NCBI GenBank assembly: GCA_032173965.1
Contig: CM063313.1
Coordinates: 793,305-857,304 of the forward strand
Length of the DNA stretch: 64,000 nucleotides
Direction of reading: 5' to 3'
From: Sitta carolinensis
Taxonomy: Eukaryota > Chordata > Aves > Passeriformes > Sittidae
In this document: positions 61,035-64,000 of the stretch, piece by piece
How the letters are laid out: every line of letters begins with the position of its first letter
How positions within the stretch are numbered: position 1 is the first letter of the stretch
The notes under the pieces: model-generated
What the model was told of the DNA's origin: nothing
Databases searched by the model: none
Seen by the model: the letters and a program-made list of their open reading frames with translations, nothing else
Position numbers and translations under genes: made by a program

Positions 61035-61500
61035 GCTGTTCACTCCACCAGCAGTGCAGAGGGGTGGAATTGTCTGGTGGGTTGTTGTGTGATCAAGGAT
61101 GTGCTGGAGAGCAGAGGGAAGGAAGGGAAGGGCAAAGACAGGAAGGGGAACAACCATAAAAGGTGAAGCCAGAAGAAGGGGTGGCATGTCGAGATGTGCC
61201 CGGATTCCTCACAACCCAAGTGGGCTGTACTGAGGTAGGAGAGAGAGTGGGAACAACATCATGCAGAGAGCCAGTCTTTGTCCCGATCCGGTAGAGCAAG
61301 TTTCACTAGAGGTTGTAAATGCTCCAATCAGCACTGATGCTCTGTGAAAACCCTTCAATCTATTGATGGGAGGGTCTGCTTTCTTACTCTCCAACTATGT
61401 CTTTGAAGAAACAAAACTTCTGTATTTGTTTGGTACTTTTTGTAGGACGTGATTCATTTCCCTTAACTTTGCTAATATTTCTCTTGATTTTTTCGCTTTG
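61035..61500. other. unique DNA, no gene seen
   Basis: A short GGAAGG purine patch occurs near 61120-61150. Nothing else recognised. Confidence 0.5.
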
Positions 61501-61502
61501 GG

Positions 61503-61620
61503 TCTTTTTTGTTGTTTGTTTTGTTTGTTTGGGGTGGGTTTTTTTTTGGGGGGTGGTATTTTTTTTTGATAGGGTTTTTGGGTTTTGTTCTTGTGGGTTT
61601 TTTGGGCTTTTTTGGTTATT
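61503..61620 (-). repeat. T+G-rich low-complexity tract (C+A-rich on minus)
   Basis: TTTTTTGTTG, GTTTTGTTTG and TTTGGGG units with G runs; almost no C or A on the plus strand. The Phe/Val/Leu/Cys-rich part of the 148-codon plus-strand frame at 61397-61843, and the Lys/Pro-rich minus-strand frame, are artefacts of it. Confidence 0.85.
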
Positions 61621-61624
61621 TTAC

Positions 61625-64000
61625 TTTCTTCTCTGTCTCCTGCCAGAAATGAAACAAAGGGAAAGCAAGCTTGCATTTACCTTCTCCTTCCTCTGCTTTA
61701 GAAAACTTATCATTTCAGCCTGTCTGGAAATTTGGAAACCCTTACACTTGGAACCTTATCACAGTTATTTCCGCTTCAGGAGGAGTGATCAGACCAACAA
61801 TAGCATCTTGAATTCAAGGCAGAGGAAATGGATGACTGCATAGCTTGGTTTTGATGTTGTCCTTGGACAAGAACCACGAACTGCACTGAGAAATTTGCAT
61901 CACATGTTGTGCCGCCTGCTCCTCCCTCAGACCTCTGTGAAAGGTGCACATTCTAGGTTCCTTCCTGGAGGAAATAGGTAGGGATTTCATTAGGAAATAT
62001 TCTTTTCACAACTGTCAGTCTTTGCTTGAGACAGAACAGCCACCAGAGCAGTTTTCCTTCTGTCTTGCAAGTGATTTTGAGTTTGAAGTGATCAAGCCAA
62101 TCCTTAGCAAGTGCAGGGTCATCAGCAGCCACAAATGTACAGCATGACTGAGTGGGAGATGTTTGCTTGTGTTATGAAATGTGTTGGAGTGAGAGTATAC
62201 ACTGGGGATTTGTTCATTTTAGCAAACCTGGCAGAACCTTCCTGTGACCTAAATAGAATACCTTGCTCTACATAAAGCATGCATCAGGGTATTTCCTGAT
62301 TTATTCATGAAAGGTTTGATTTACAAAGGCATTTGGAACTGTGTAATCTCAGAATACATGATACATGTAGCAGGCTGCTCAGCTGGCATTTGCACAAATT
62401 GCTTTGATATATGGCTATAACGTATGAAGGCACAGTGAGGCCAATTTAAATACTTGATACTGGAGTAAACTGGTTAAAAGAGTAAATTAGATCTAACCTA
62501 CAGATTTTCTTGCTACTGTATAGAGAAGCTTGCTGTCCAGAATGAATAATTGATAAAGGGATGGGAGACTACACTCTAGTAGGCAATAAAATCGTCCAAT
62601 ATTAAGTGGGCAGGGTTAAGGGCAGATCCATGAGTGGTGTGCACTGGTTTTGCATCTTTCACATTAAGAGCCTTTTTCAGATTTACATCAGATTGAGATC
62701 CAACACGTAATGTTAACCAGGTCAATAACTGAAGATCTCTGCTGCCTTTCACTTGGGACACTATATGCTTTACATTGCTCTTTCCCACTGGTAGAAAATA
62801 AAGTCTAAGGTAATACTTCACCTGGTCTGTGAATTCATTACGGAATTACCAATATATATCTTTAATGATTTGTATAGGAATTATTTGTATATGTTTCCTG
62901 CTGTAATACAGTCAATAGCAAAGTAGATGGGGATGGTTGCTTGCAAGCAAGCCTCATTTTGGAGCTTTGGAAGAAATTGGGGTTAATTTACAATAGAATG
63001 AAAGTGACATTTGTAAAGATGGTAAGAGGGGAATGCCAGAATCTATTACACTGATGACCTTATGAATGCTCTGGCATTCTCCATTGGTGAGTTAATGTTC
63101 AAATCCTATCAGTGTTACTTGCTAAACTTATTGCAACTTAATGGCAGACTTCTAGATTTTTATCATGCCAAACGTTTGATAGTAGGTGGGTCTGCACAAA
63201 TTCTTTTTGGAAAACATTTCCAAAAATTTTTTTGAATTGCTGCTGTAAACAAGGTGAAAAATTGATTCATTCAAGTCCCATGGAATGAACTTTCTCAATT
63301 CTCAGTCTCATGATCTTTTGTTCAAGAAAAGACTTTGTCCCGTGTGGCTTTGGAATAAGCTGAAAAAAAGTTTTTTGAGTACTGTGTTTCTTAAAGAAAA
63401 CCCCACAAACTGTTTCCTAAGAGGTTTTGTGATTTAGCAGTGATTTAAAATTTAAACAACTCAACTGCATTTTTCAGTGTTCACACAGTAAACACAGGGG
63501 GCAGCAGAAACCTCGATTGTCCGTCCTCCAGACAGCAGAAAAATAATTTTTTAAAACTTGCTACTGACACCATTGGATGCCCAGAATAATAGGGCAGACT
63601 GATTCTCTATTTCATATCTTTTCATATGACATACTTATAATATCAAGTGATATTTCATTTGTACATACAGATGACATCAAATAAAGCACAATTCTTTCTA
63701 TATTTTTGCTTTTAATTTTATCAGTTCCAAGCAGTAAGCAATTTGAAGTCTTTCTTCCTCTGCATTTCTTTTCCCCCTTTCCCCTCCTCTTCTGCATTCT
63801 TGACTAGAAGGGATCTGTTTCTCCACTGGCTCTGTAAATCTGGGCATTTTGGAGTTAATCAGGACCTGAAAAGAGCAGGATGACATGAGGTTTGCATTAA
63901 AGAGCGGTATGTGGACAAGTGGCAAAGGCATGGATTTCGTGGTAATAAAAACACACTGGGTGATATTTTTGTCAGAGGGCCTCACTTCACTGCCTCCAAA
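61625..64000. other. unique AT-rich DNA, no gene seen
   Basis: Nothing recognised on either strand. The 95-codon minus-strand frame at 63698-63985 contains an Arg/Glu/Lys-rich patch derived from a CT-rich stretch on the plus strand. Confidence 0.5.

Noticed and set aside
61397..61843. 148-codon plus-strand frame with a hydrophobic, membrane-like segment
   Set aside because: The hydrophobic part is the T+G-rich tract read as Phe/Val/Leu/Cys; the rest has no recognisable motif.

Overview
This window looks like non-coding DNA from a bird, most likely a songbird (Passeriformes). Three signals point that way. There are five fragments of CR1, the dominant avian LINE, in both orientations. There is a solo LTR whose GC-rich core and 3' end I recognise as a family abundant in songbird genomes. 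There are also a few ancient MIR-like SINE relics, and nothing resembling mammalian L1 or Alu. The sequence is AT-rich and CpG-poor outside the LTR. The species assignment is inference; the repeat content is read directly from the sequence.

I found no protein-coding gene I can name, and no tRNA, rRNA, CRISPR array or prokaryotic feature. Open frames over about 100 codons are explained by repeats (CR1, LTR, purine/pyrimidine microsatellites) or look like chance frames, so the window is either a gene desert or the inside of a very large intron. Three short places keep weak gene-like signals and are listed with low confidence: a 109-bp segment bounded by good splice consensus (39131-39239), a 151-codon unrecognised ORF (56532-56987), and a start codon in good context followed nine codons later by a consensus splice donor (58550-58576).

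Layout: 1-3.2 kb is unique sequence with a C+A-rich low-complexity tract and a MIR-like relic. 3.2-5.6 kb is the largest CR1, plus strand, 5'-truncated, with a decayed reverse transcriptase. 5.6-15.8 kb is unique DNA holding one copy of a 43-bp repeat. A small CR1 lies at 15.8 kb. A 790-bp solo LTR flanked by a perfect 5-bp target duplication lies at 18.0-18.8 kb. The second 43-bp repeat copy is at 19.5 kb and a CR1 tail at 20.9 kb. A 0.4-kb GGGGA/GGAGA polypurine array lies at 25.9 kb and a CR1 tail at 31.6 kb. A CCTT-based polypyrimidine array with a GACACTTCC-type minisatellite lies at 35.7-36.2 kb, and a short copy of that minisatellite sits on the opposite strand at 57.1 kb. A GC-richer unique block is at 42.0-43.7 kb, a 34-A homopolymer at 48.4 kb, a minus-strand CR1 of about 1.6 kb at 53.2-54.85 kb, and a MIR relic at 60.9 kb.

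No genes can be shown to work together here. What can be read is a history of transposon insertion and decay, and expansion of strand-asymmetric simple repeats. The most notable items are the unexplained 43-bp duplicated sequence with an associated hairpin, the two-locus GACACTTCC minisatellite, the compositional switch within the pentanucleotide array, and the LTR insertion with intact target duplication.
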